In this document: positions 23,993-31,734 of the stretch, one piece after another | Position numbering within the stretch: position 1 is the first letter of the stretch | Layout: each line of letters starts with the position of its first letter | Assembly: GCF_002195995.1 (NCBI RefSeq) | Contig: NZ_NHON01000039.1 | Span: 1,692-55,592, forward strand | Reading direction: 5' to 3' | Origin: Inquilinus limosus | Lineage (GTDB): Bacteria > Pseudomonadota > Alphaproteobacteria > DSM-16000 > Inquilinaceae | DNA: 53,901 nt | Position numbers and translations under genes: made by a program | Notes under the pieces: model-generated | What the model was told of the DNA's origin: nothing | What the model saw: the letters and a program-made list of their open reading frames with translations, nothing else | Databases searched by the model: none

Positions 23993-24862
23993 TCAGACGC
24001 CGTAGCGGTCGAGAATTCGGCGGATCGGCGCGGCATAGGCCGGGTCCCAGTACCGCACATGCACCAGCAGCGGATACAGCAGGTAGATCGGCCTGCGGTC
24101 GTCCCAGAAGCCGGGGTCGAGCGGCGCCAGCTCGGCATAGCGGCGGAAAAAAATGTCGTCGAAGGTGCCGAACAGGGTCGGATAGGTCAGCTCCATCTCG
24201 GGATGGCCGCAGGAGAGGGCGGGGTCGATGACGGCGACGATTCGCCCGCCCCGATGCAGCAGGTTGCCGGTCCAGATGTCGCCATGCAGCAGCGCCGGAT
24301 GGCGCGGCTCCGACAGCAGGCCGTCGAGCCGCCCGGCCAGGGCCTCCAGCCGGCGCAGCAGCCCGGCATCGACCGTGCCCTCTTCATGGCCGGCCCGGGC
24401 CATGTGCAGCAGGCGGTGGTCGCGGAAGAACGGAATCCAGCGGTCGCCCGGCGGGTTCGGCTGCGGCAGCCGGCCGATGGTGGTGTCGCGGCTGTAGCCG
24501 AAGCTCGGCCAGGCCGGCGCGTGCAGCGCGGCCAGCAGCTCGGCCGCGTGCAGCTGGGCCGGCGCCGGGGGCGGGCCGGGCTCGTGCTCGACATGCTCCA
24601 GCAGCAGCAGGTCCTCGGCGGCATGCAGCACGGCCGGCAGCGGCAGGGGGGAATGGCGGGCCAGCTCTCCGAGCATCCAGGCCTCCAGCAGCAGCGGCCC
24701 CTGCCCGGCCTTGGCCACCACCCGGCCGCCATCGGCGAGGTCGACCCGGAGCACATCGACGGTCGACCCGCCCGGCAGCGGCTCGGCCGCCACCGGCCGG
24801 ACGCCGAGCGCGGCGGCGATCCGGTCGGCAAGGCGGGGGGCGAGGGCGGTCAAGGGCGGCAT
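23993..24862 (-). CDS. Fructosamine kinase family protein
   Basis: A 289-residue protein of the fructosamine-3-kinase/aminoglycoside-phosphotransferase fold. The nucleotide lobe has P-L-P-G-G-S-T and V-V-A-K-A-G (catalytic lysine). The catalytic loop is L-L-H-G-D-I-W-T-G-N-L-L, and the metal Asp is in V-A-V-I-D-P-A-L. Members phosphorylate ketoamine adducts on proteins or small molecules, leading to deglycation. ATG 24862 is the first credible start; the frame remains open far upstream but antisense to the YcaO gene. It is divergent from the YcaO gene, 81 bases away. Confidence 0.93.
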   Translation of the reverse strand: MPPLTALAPRLADRIAAALGVRPVAAEPLPGGSTVDVLRVDLADGGRVVAKAGQGPLLLEAWMLGELARHSPLPLPAVLHAAEDLLLLEHVEHEPGPPPAPAQLHAAELLAALHAPAWPSFGYSRDTTIGRLPQPNPPGDRWIPFFRDHRLLHMARAGHEEGTVDAGLLRRLEALAGRLDGLLSEPRHPALLHGDIWTGNLLHRGGRIVAVIDPALSCGHPEMELTYPTLFGTFDDIFFRRYAELAPLDPGFWDDRRPIYLLYPLLVHVRYWDPAYAAPIRRILDRYGV

Positions 24863-24943
24863 CCCGTGCCGGCAGAAAACACCGCGCGTTTCGCGGCGGC
24901 CATGGTGAAATGGGCGGAGGCCCAGCCCGTCATCCGGAGCATC

Positions 24944-26266
24944 ATGCTCGCACCGCCCTCGGTCTACGAAACCTGCGCCCGGCTGTTCGAGCCGGGATCC
25001 GACGCCCCCGATCCTGGCGCAGCCGGCCAGGCGGTGGAAGAGGCCCGGCGCCTCCTCGCCGCCTTCGGGATCGCGCCGGACGGCAGCGCCGAGGACGGCC
25101 GGACCGCGCGGCTGTTCCGCCTGGCCGCGACGCTGGAGGCCAGCTTCGCGGTGCCGGCGATGGATTATCCGGGCCTGACGGTGCTGGGCGCCCGGCTGCC
25201 GCAGGGCCTGCCCGCCCCCGACGGCGCGGCCATCGCCGTCGACGGCGTCATCGGCTGCGACCCGGACCCGTGGCGCGCCTTCCAGAAATGCATCGGCGAG
25301 GCGGCGGAGACGCTGGCCCTGGCCGCGCCCGGGATCGGCACGGCCGACCGGGACGGTTCGGCCGCGGAGATCGCCGCCCGCTTCGACGGCCAGATCGCGG
25401 CGCGGACCGGGCTGGACTCGGCCGCCGCCCTCGACGCCGCGCCGGTGCTGGCCGGGACGGAGCTGGCAACCGGCCGCATAGTGCGGGTGCCGCGGCCGCT
25501 GGTCTTCGGGCCATCGGGCGGGAAGCGGGCCGCCGTGGCGGTCAGCGAGGGATGCGCCGCCGGCCCGACGCCGGACGACGCCACCTGTGCCGCCCTGTTC
25601 GAGCTGGTCGAGCGCGACGTCGTGGCGCAGTGGTGGTACGGCGGCCGGCCGGCCCGGCGGCTGCCGCCGGCGCTGCTGGCCGCCGCGATCGGCCGGCTGC
25701 GCCCGGAGGCGCCCTGGCCGCGAGAGGGCTTCGCCCTGGAGCTGGATGCCGCCGGCCTGCCGGTCGCCGTCGTCGCCGCGATCTCGGTCAGCCCGATCCA
25801 TGGCCTGGTCGCCTGCGGCTTCGCGGCCCGCCCCGGACGCGCGGCCGCGCTGGAGGCGGCGGTGCTGGAGATGATCCAGTCCGAGATCGCCAACGATCTC
25901 CTGGTCCTGCGGCTGCGCCGGGCCGGGCCGGACGCCGCCCCGGCGGACCGGGACCGGCTGGCGGCGAAGCAGCGGCTGCGGCCCGAGGCGCTGCTGGCCA
26001 CGGCGGCGGAGGGAGACGCTGCGGCGGAGGGTGACCGCCCCGACGGCCCGGCCTCCCTGCCCGGGCTCCTCGCCGCCCTGGACCGGCGGGGAACGGTGAT
26101 TTTCCGGGTCGGCCTGACCGCGAGGGCTGGGATTCCGGTTGTGAAGCTGTTATCGCCGGACCTGCAAGCCTCCGTTCCTGCCGCGATGACGGAAAGGCTG
26201 CGCCAGACGGCGACGGAATTCGACCGGCCGCTGAATGGTTTGGAGGATCGACCTGCGATAATTTAA
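24944..26266 (+). CDS. YcaO-like family protein
   Basis: A 440-residue YcaO-domain protein. The ATP-binding pattern is visible as C-I-G-E-A-A-E (116-122), S-E-G-C-A-A-G (201-207) and A-L-F-E-L-V-E-R-D (217-225); the ending G-I-P-V-V-K-L-L-S-P is also family-like. YcaO enzymes use ATP to activate peptide amides, making azolines or thioamides in RiPPs, or act in other tailoring. The proline-rich C-terminus of azoline-forming cyclodehydratases is absent, and no E1-like partner or TfuA is adjacent, so the reaction is open. ATG 24944 has GGAG 4 bases upstream; ATG 24902 is an in-frame alternative. It is followed 56 bases later by a BTAD regulator. Confidence 0.82.
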   Translation: MLAPPSVYETCARLFEPGSDAPDPGAAGQAVEEARRLLAAFGIAPDGSAEDGRTARLFRLAATLEASFAVPAMDYPGLTVLGARLPQGLPAPDGAAIAVDGVIGCDPDPWRAFQKCIGEAAETLALAAPGIGTADRDGSAAEIAARFDGQIAARTGLDSAAALDAAPVLAGTELATGRIVRVPRPLVFGPSGGKRAAVAVSEGCAAGPTPDDATCAALFELVERDVVAQWWYGGRPARRLPPALLAAAIGRLRPEAPWPREGFALELDAAGLPVAVVAAISVSPIHGLVACGFAARPGRAAALEAAVLEMIQSEIANDLLVLRLRRAGPDAAPADRDRLAAKQRLRPEALLATAAEGDAAAEGDRPDGPASLPGLLAALDRRGTVIFRVGLTARAGIPVVKLLSPDLQASVPAAMTERLRQTATEFDRPLNGLEDRPAII

Positions 26267-26322
26267 TAATTTGCGAGCCCAGTCCGCTGCGGTTTCATTG
26301 TTTGGGGGAAGGGAGACCGCGG

Positions 26323-28395
26323 ATGGCGGTTCCGGCGACACGGAGTGCGAGGACTCCGGAACGGGTGGACGTTCCCGCTCCGGACACAGGTGGTGTTGAG
26401 CGCCTGCGGCTGTCGCTGGGCAATGGATTCGACCTCCGTCTGGGCAATGGCGAGCGGATCGAGCTGGGCAGCCGCAAGGCCCAGGCGATCTTTGCCTTCG
26501 TGGCGCTGAGCGGCACCGCGATCGAGAGCCGCGAGCGCGTCGCCGGCGTGTTCTGGAGCGAGAGCGACGGCGACCATGCCCGCGGATCGCTGCGACAATG
26601 CCTGAAGCAGCTGCGCGACAATCTGGAGGCCGTCCGGTCGGGGATCATCGATATCGGGCGCCAGGACATCCGCATCCGGCGCGAGGTCGTGGATGTGGAC
26701 CTGGAGCAGGTCGCGAGCGACCTGGCCCGGGGCGTCCTGCCGTCGGCCCTGACGCTGGGCCTGGCCAACCCGGACCGCATCATGGCGGGGTTCGAGGACC
26801 TGGACCGGGAATTCGCCTCCTGGCTCACGGTCTGCCGGCAGCAGTGGCGGAAGATCTTCATCGGCAACCTGGAGCGGCTGCTGCACGACCCGACCTCAGG
26901 CGAGAAGATCGCCGCCGAGGCCGCCCAGGCGCTGCTCGACATCGATCCGACGCATGAGGAGGCCTATCGCCTGCTGATCCTGCAGCAGGCGCTGCGCGGC
27001 AACATCGCCGCAGCGCTGAAGCTGTACGGCACGCTGTGGGACCTGCTGCAGAACGACTACGACATGGAGCCGTCGGAGGAGACGCAGCGGCTGATCGTCG
27101 AGATCAAGCAGGGCTCGGTCGACAGCGCCGCCCAGCCCGCCCTGGCGCCGGTCGCGGAGGCGTCGCGGCTGCCGATCATCGAGGTGGATCGGCTGAGCCC
27201 CGGCATCCCCGAGGGCGTCGACGACTATGTGGTGCACGGCTTCCGCAGCGAGCTGATCGCCAATCTGGTGCGGTTCCGCGAATGGATCGTGGTCGAGCCG
27301 CCGGACCAGCCCCCCGGGACCGAGGCGCCGCAGCAGCAGGTCGATTACCGGCTGTCCACCGCCTTCCGGCACAAGGAGGACGATCTGCTGATCGTCGTCT
27401 CCCTGATCGAGCTGACCCGCAACCGGTCGCTGTGGTCAGAGACCTTCTCCCTGGCCCTGCCGTCCTGGATGGACCAGCAGCGCCAGATCGCCCGGCGCGT
27501 CTCGGCCACGCTGGACATCCACATCTCGGCCAACGCCCTGTCGCGGCAGATCGGCGACCGCGACTTCGCGCACGGGCCGTATGTCCGCTGGCTGCGCGGC
27601 CAGTACCTGCTGAACTTCTGGGAGCCCCAGGCGGAGTTCGAGGCCGAGGCGCAGTTCAAGGAGGTGATCCGGGACTGGCCCAGCTTCGCCCCGGCCTATA
27701 GCGGCCTGGCCAACATCTACAATTCGCGCCACATCATCCTGCCGGGGGTGCGGCGCGACCGCGCCATGGCCGAGGAGGCGCTGAGCCTGGCGCGACGGGC
27801 GGCGGAGCTGGACCCGCTGGACGCGCGCGGGCACCTGACGCTGGCCTGGTCCTACATGATGACGACCCGCTACCCGCAGGCCGACCTGCATCTGGAGCTG
27901 GCGCGCGACCTGAACCCGAGCAACCCGTCGGTGCTGATGTCGGCGGCGCAGGGCTTCGCCTTCGTCGACCGGACCGACATCGCGCTCGACCTCGTGGCCA
28001 ATGCCTTCGAGCTCAACCCGATGATCCCGCCCCATCACTGGGCCTATCTCGCGGGCATCCGCTTCCTGCACGGCGACATCGAGGGCTGCGTCGAGGCCGC
28101 CGACCGGGCCGGGCAGTCGATCTTCAACATCCCGGCCTGGAAGGCGGCCGCCCTCAGCCTCCTCGGCGACAGCCGGCGGGCGCAGGAGGAGGCGCGCCTC
28201 TTCCTGCGCAACGCCCGCGACGCCTGGCACGCCAAGCTGGAATGCACCGACGCCGCCATCGTCGAGTGGTTCCTGAGCAGCTTCCCGATCCGCAACGTCG
28301 CCCGCTGGCGCGAGTTGCGGGAAGGCCTGATCCAGGCCGGCCTTCCCGCCTCAGATGTCGGCGAGGAGCAGCTCTACTGGCCTCACCGGCACTGA
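26323..28395 (+). CDS. SARP/BTAD-type transcriptional regulator with TolB-like and TPR regions
   Basis: A 690-residue regulator. Residues about 27-120 form an OmpR-type winged helix (R-K-A-Q-A-I-F-A-F-V, then R-G-S-L-R-Q-C-L-K-Q-L-R). Residues about 125-290 are a bacterial transcriptional activation domain (A-L-L-D-I-D-P-T-H-E-E-A-Y-R). A TolB-like segment (about 300-430) and TPR helices follow to the end. No signal peptide or membrane segment is visible. ATG 26323 is preferred over an upstream TTG because GGGAG lies 7 bases before it. SARPs activate promoters through 11-bp direct repeats, and such a repeat sits before the peroxidase gene. The 3' end overlaps the convergent small-protein gene by 13 bases. 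Confidence 0.85.
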   Translation: MAVPATRSARTPERVDVPAPDTGGVERLRLSLGNGFDLRLGNGERIELGSRKAQAIFAFVALSGTAIESRERVAGVFWSESDGDHARGSLRQCLKQLRDNLEAVRSGIIDIGRQDIRIRREVVDVDLEQVASDLARGVLPSALTLGLANPDRIMAGFEDLDREFASWLTVCRQQWRKIFIGNLERLLHDPTSGEKIAAEAAQALLDIDPTHEEAYRLLILQQALRGNIAAALKLYGTLWDLLQNDYDMEPSEETQRLIVEIKQGSVDSAAQPALAPVAEASRLPIIEVDRLSPGIPEGVDDYVVHGFRSELIANLVRFREWIVVEPPDQPPGTEAPQQQVDYRLSTAFRHKEDDLLIVVSLIELTRNRSLWSETFSLALPSWMDQQRQIARRVSATLDIHISANALSRQIGDRDFAHGPYVRWLRGQYLLNFWEPQAEFEAEAQFKEVIRDWPSFAPAYSGLANIYNSRHIILPGVRRDRAMAEEALSLARRAAELDPLDARGHLTLAWSYMMTTRYPQADLHLELARDLNPSNPSVLMSAAQGFAFVDRTDIALDLVANAFELNPMIPPHHWAYLAGIRFLHGDIEGCVEAADRAGQSIFNIPAWKAAALSLLGDSRRAQEEARLFLRNARDAWHAKLECTDAAIVEWFLSSFPIRNVARWRELREGLIQAGLPASDVGEEQLYWPHRH

Positions 28396-28802
28396 CCGAA
28401 GCTGTAGTCGCCGACGCGGAAGTAGAACATGTCGAGCGCGTCCAGCGCGTTGGGGTCGCGCCGCACCTGCAGGCCGTACTCGTCCGGCAGCGGATACGGG
28501 CCGGGATACTTCGAGTACTCCTCGATCCGCTGCCGCATCAGGTCGGCCGGCGGCAGCACGACATAGAGCGCCTCGTCGCGGCTGACGACCCGGATCTCCT
28601 TCCCGGATTCGGCGAAGTTCTCCAGCGTGATGCCGTGATCCTTCAGCAGCTGCAGCGCCTCCGCCGTCGTCTTCGGCTTCGGGATCTCGCCGATCGCCAT
28701 GCCGATGATCAGCCGGCCCGCGGCCTCGCGATCATACATGGTCATCTCGACCGGCACCGCCTTCGGCGGCTGCTTCGGGTCGTGCTTGTTGTGGTCCGTC
28801 AT
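28383..28802 (-). CDS. Small protein with nitrile-hydratase-leader-like segment (possible RiPP precursor)
   Basis: A 139-residue protein with no clear family. Residues 57-85 (G-I-T-L-E-N-F, then E-I-R-V-V and A-L-Y-V-V-L-P-P) resemble the end of NHLP-type leader peptides, which descend from nitrile hydratase alpha. After VVLPP comes a 54-residue Tyr/Pro-rich tail with Tyr96, 99, 103, 109, 127 and 133 and the only cysteine (Cys138) next to the C-terminus (F-G-Q-C-R). The Gly-Gly cleavage site of classic NHLP precursors is not seen. Start ATG 28802 has GGAGGA 7 bases upstream, so it is well translated. It follows the peroxidase gene by 139 bases. A precursor role is inference from the nearby YcaO. 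Confidence 0.55.
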   Translation of the reverse strand: MTDHNKHDPKQPPKAVPVEMTMYDREAAGRLIIGMAIGEIPKPKTTAEALQLLKDHGITLENFAESGKEIRVVSRDEALYVVLPPADLMRQRIEEYSKYPGPYPLPDEYGLQVRRDPNALDALDMFYFRVGDYSFGQCR

Positions 28803-28822
28803 CGCTCGCTCCTCCTTGTTCG

Positions 28823-28840
28823 CAAGGCGCTGCCGCCTTG
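28823..28840 (-). promoter_or_regulatory. Leader hairpin before the small protein gene
   Basis: CAAGGCG (28823-28829) and CGCCTTG (28834-28840) form a perfect 7-bp stem with a 4-base loop just upstream of the ribosome-binding site. Next to it is the palindrome GCCATATGGC. In the same 139-base gap, CCTCCGCC and GGCGGAGG arms (about 28876-28912) could form a weak terminator after the peroxidase gene. Confidence 0.4.
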
Positions 28841-28941
28841 CCATATGGCGACGGCCGACCGGCCGCCGCATTAAACCTCCGCCCCCGCGCCCCGAAGGAC
28901 GACGGAGGCGGAGGTCCCCCACCACCTCGGTGCCGGCGTCC

Positions 28942-30720
28942 TCAGACGCTGGCTTGTGTGATCGGCCGCGACGACGCGGCCGGCGGCGGCGGCGATTCGA
29001 CGAAGCCGATGATGTCGCGCATGCTGTCCGGAACGGCGCCGCCCTTGAACAGGACGCGGCTCCAGCGCCGGATCACGCCGGGCTCGACCGTCGTCGACTC
29101 GGCCAGGGACGCGGCCAGGATCACCTGGGCGACCAGCGCCGATCCCAGCGGCCCGAGGCGCCGGCCCTGGTGGCGCACCTCGGCCTCGCGCAGGATGTAG
29201 TAGAACAGCGGCGTGTCCTCGGCCAACGCCTCGATCATCCCGTCCGGACCCTCGGCCAGCGGGTTGCGCTGGCTGCGCGCGTTCATGCCGGCGAGGCCAC
29301 CATGGCCGTCGCCCAGCAGCTCCTCCCGCATCAGCTTCGGGACCCCGAGCCGGTCGGCGAGGTGCTGGCCGTTCGGCAGGCTGGACAGATAGGCCCGCGC
29401 CAGGTCGCGGAACGGCAGCCCGCCATAGCAGCCGTCATAGAGCGGGTCGCCGCCGACCATGCGCCGCATGTCGTCATGGACCATGGCCGACATGGTGTAG
29501 AACTGCGAGGTGACCCAGGGGCCGATCAGATGCGCCTGGTTCTCGTCGGCGCCCGGCTTCTCCGGGAAGAACAGGTCCCATTCCAGGATCCAGTCGTTCG
29601 GGATCGGGCTGCCCGGGATGCCGCCGTCGCCGACCAGCATGCCACGCCGGAAGGTCATCAGCCCCTTCAGCCCGGTCTCGGTCAGCGCCAGGGCCCGGTT
29701 CAGCGTGTAGGACGGCCGCACCATGGCGTGGCCGAAGCGGAAGGCGGCCATGATGAACTCGGCCGGCAGCGGCGTGTCCCGGTCGGCGGCCAGGCGCCGG
29801 CCGAAGCCGCCCAGATCCTGCAGGCTCTCGCGCTCCGCGTAGCTGCGCCAGACCTCGGGGTCCAGGACATGGCCGAGATAGTCGTGGCGCACCACCGACC
29901 GGTAGCTGGCGATCACCAGCGCGCGGGCGATCTCGAACACCTCGTAGTCCGACGGCCGGTGCGGCGAGGCCAGGATGGCGTCGACGATGCGGTTGTGGAA
30001 GCGATGGAACAGGACCGTGATCTGCGACAGGACCAGGTTGTTGTCGTTGCGGATGTCGCCGATCAGCGGCTCGACCGGGCACTGCCGCGGCACCTCCGGC
30101 GCGTCCGGCGGCAGGGGCCACAGATCGGTCGCGTTGGTGGCCGCGTCGACACAGGCGATCATCGCGAAATCGCAGGGCTGCGGGGCCTTGGCCGTGGCCG
30201 GGTCGCCCGGCACCTCCGGCGCCTCCTTGTCCCAGGTCCGGCCGCCGGTGTAGCCGACGCGCAGCTTCATCCGCAGCGCGTCGGGCCCGCCGGTGCGCTG
30301 CTGGTACAGCATCGGCGACCGGAACGGCCCGCCGCGATAGAGGCAGTCGAGATCCAGCGACGGGCTGGCCCAGAGCGGCCCGGCATTCGCCGAGCGCGAG
30401 AGAGTGCCGAGATCGGTGAAGGTCAGGTCGTGCGCGATCAGCTGGCCGAGATAGGTGTAGCCGGCCGGGACCTCGGGATTGAACGTCTCCGGCCCGGCGA
30501 CGAGCCCGTCCAGGTACATCTTGCGGGCCAGGCGCTGCAGCACGTCCATGACCAGGGCCTGGGGATGCAGGCCCAGCCGACCAGCCTCCTGCGCCAGCCG
30601 CCAGCCGAAGACGCCATTGGGGGGCGGCGGGTTGCCTTCGAAATAGGTCGCGGGCTGCTCGAGCCCCTGCGTCAGCGCGGCGCTGCGCTGGCCGGCCCCT
30701 GCGAAACCTAAGCCATGCAC
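28942..30720 (-). CDS. Bacterial heme peroxidase (animal-type peroxidase superfamily)
   Basis: A 592-residue protein of the animal heme peroxidase fold. Distal His97 lies in Y-L-G-Q-L-I-A-H-D-L, conserved G-D-I-R-N-D-N-N at 221-228, F-H-N-R at 241-244, and proximal His331 in F-R-F-G-H-A-M-V-R-P. Mammalian enzymes have Asp before the distal His to form a heme ester; here it is Ala, so that ester is not expected. No signal peptide is visible. The start is GTG 30720, with GGGAGG 8 bases upstream; an in-frame TTG at 30813 lies upstream of the likely promoter and is rejected. Known members oxidise halides, thiocyanate or phenols with peroxide. The substrate here is unknown; tyrosines of the adjacent small protein are one guess. 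Confidence 0.85.
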   Translation of the reverse strand: MHGLGFAGAGQRSAALTQGLEQPATYFEGNPPPPNGVFGWRLAQEAGRLGLHPQALVMDVLQRLARKMYLDGLVAGPETFNPEVPAGYTYLGQLIAHDLTFTDLGTLSRSANAGPLWASPSLDLDCLYRGGPFRSPMLYQQRTGGPDALRMKLRVGYTGGRTWDKEAPEVPGDPATAKAPQPCDFAMIACVDAATNATDLWPLPPDAPEVPRQCPVEPLIGDIRNDNNLVLSQITVLFHRFHNRIVDAILASPHRPSDYEVFEIARALVIASYRSVVRHDYLGHVLDPEVWRSYAERESLQDLGGFGRRLAADRDTPLPAEFIMAAFRFGHAMVRPSYTLNRALALTETGLKGLMTFRRGMLVGDGGIPGSPIPNDWILEWDLFFPEKPGADENQAHLIGPWVTSQFYTMSAMVHDDMRRMVGGDPLYDGCYGGLPFRDLARAYLSSLPNGQHLADRLGVPKLMREELLGDGHGGLAGMNARSQRNPLAEGPDGMIEALAEDTPLFYYILREAEVRHQGRRLGPLGSALVAQVILAASLAESTTVEPGVIRRWSRVLFKGGAVPDSMRDIIGFVESPPPPAASSRPITQASV

Positions 30721-30767
30721 GTTCGTGCCCTCCCTGGTCGGTACACCGCGATCCGTCGTCGCCGGAG

Positions 30768-30801
30768 CATTTAGAAGCCGGATCGTGATCGGATCGTGAT
30801 T
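30768..30801 (-). promoter_or_regulatory. SARP-like tandem repeat promoter of the peroxidase gene
   Basis: Two 11-bp tandem units, GGATCGTGATC (30780-30790) and GGATCGTGATT (30791-30801), differ at one base. On the minus strand the repeated core ATCACGA is followed about 9 bases later by TAAATG (30768-30773), a -10-like box, and the GTG start lies about 40 bases beyond the predicted transcription start. Direct heptamers at 11-bp spacing with about 8 bases to the -10 box are the known SARP binding pattern. The rest of the 118-base gap (30721-30838) shows nothing else. Confidence 0.55.
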
Positions 30802-30838
30802 CCCCTGCGGCAATTCCGCGGCCGGGGGCCGGACCGGG

Positions 30839-31654
30839 TCAACCCCGCTGGTCGAGGCTCAGCGGATAGCGCAGCGGATGGTGGCTGGAGAAGGTCATGT
30901 TCACCGGCCGGCCCTGCGGGTCATAGGCGATCTGCTCGATCGTCAGCACCGCGGCGGGGGGCGTCAGCTCCAGGAGCTCCACCTCCTCCGCATTGGCCAG
31001 CCGGGCGCTCATCGTGGTGCGGCCGCGGTCCGGCCGCAGCCGGTAGCGGTCGCGCACCTCGGCATAGAGCGAGCGGTTGCCCGTCGACCAGTCGAGGTCG
31101 AGGATCCCGGGCACCAGCCGGGCGGCGAACCAGTCCTGGGTCAGCACCACCGGCTGGCCGTCCAGGCAGCGCAGCCGCTTCAGCATCACCACATCGGCGC
31201 CGGGCGGCAGGAACAGCGGCCGCGCCACCTCGGCCGGCGCCCGGCAGACATAGCCCTCGATCAGCCGACTGGCCGGCGCCCGGCCATGCGCCTCGGCGAT
31301 CATGGTGAAGCTGCGCAGCAGGTGCAGCTCGTAGGTCTCCTCCCGCCGCGCCACGAAGAAGCCGCGGCCGGGATGGCTGTGCAGCCAGCCCTCCTGCACC
31401 AGCTCGCGCACCGCCTGGCGCACGGTGATGCGGCTGACGCCGTACTGCTTCTCCAACTCGCGCTCCGACGCCAGCTTGGCATCGGTGCCGAGCGCCCCAC
31501 TCTCGATCTGCTCGCGCAGCCGCTGCTTGATCTGGCGGTAGAGCGGCTGCGGATCGTCGCGCCGCAGCCCGTCGACGGCCGGTCCGTCGCTGGGAAGGCC
31601 GTCGGTCATGGCGCGGAAGGCCTCTCGGACTGGGCGGAGATCATTCCGCTGCAT
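30839..31654 (-). CDS. GntR-family regulator, HutC/UTRA type
   Basis: A 271-residue repressor. The N-terminal winged helix has P-L-Y-R-Q-I-K, L-A-S-E-R-E-L and Y-G-V-S-R-I-T-V-R-Q-A. The C-terminal UTRA ligand domain runs to the end, with L-T-Q-D-W-F-A and E-Q-I-A-Y-D-P-Q-G-R-P. HutC-type regulators bind sugar phosphates or similar metabolites. It is divergent from the GH4 sugar operon, with a perfect operator palindrome between them, so it most likely represses that operon and itself. The start is either ATG 31654 or ATG 31609; the longer frame to 31708 runs into the operator and is rejected. Confidence 0.93.
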   Translation of the reverse strand: MQRNDLRPVREAFRAMTDGLPSDGPAVDGLRRDDPQPLYRQIKQRLREQIESGALGTDAKLASERELEKQYGVSRITVRQAVRELVQEGWLHSHPGRGFFVARREETYELHLLRSFTMIAEAHGRAPASRLIEGYVCRAPAEVARPLFLPPGADVVMLKRLRCLDGQPVVLTQDWFAARLVPGILDLDWSTGNRSLYAEVRDRYRLRPDRGRTTMSARLANAEEVELLELTPPAAVLTIEQIAYDPQGRPVNMTFSSHHPLRYPLSLDQRG

Positions 31655-31681
31655 ACACGCAAATCGGGGCTCCGGCCACAA

Positions 31682-31710
31682 TTGACATGACTGGTTATAA
31701 CCAGTCATAA
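31682..31710. promoter_or_regulatory. GntR operator overlapping the sugar operon promoter
   Basis: A perfect 22-bp palindrome occupies 31687-31708: ATGACTGGTTA followed by its exact reverse complement. The centre TGGT-TATA-ACCA fits HutC/UTRA-family operators. TTGACA (31682-31687) would be a consensus -35 box, with a weak -10 (TCATAA, 31705-31710) after 17 bases. The operator therefore fills the spacer, and a bound repressor would block RNA polymerase for both divergent genes. Confidence 0.8.
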
Positions 31711-31734
31711 CGAAGCCGGTTCTCGGGAGGCACC

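Noticed and set aside
30721-30813. TTG-initiated 31-codon extension of the peroxidase
   Set aside because: It would cover the tandem repeat and -10-like box, and GTG 30720 has a far better ribosome-binding site.
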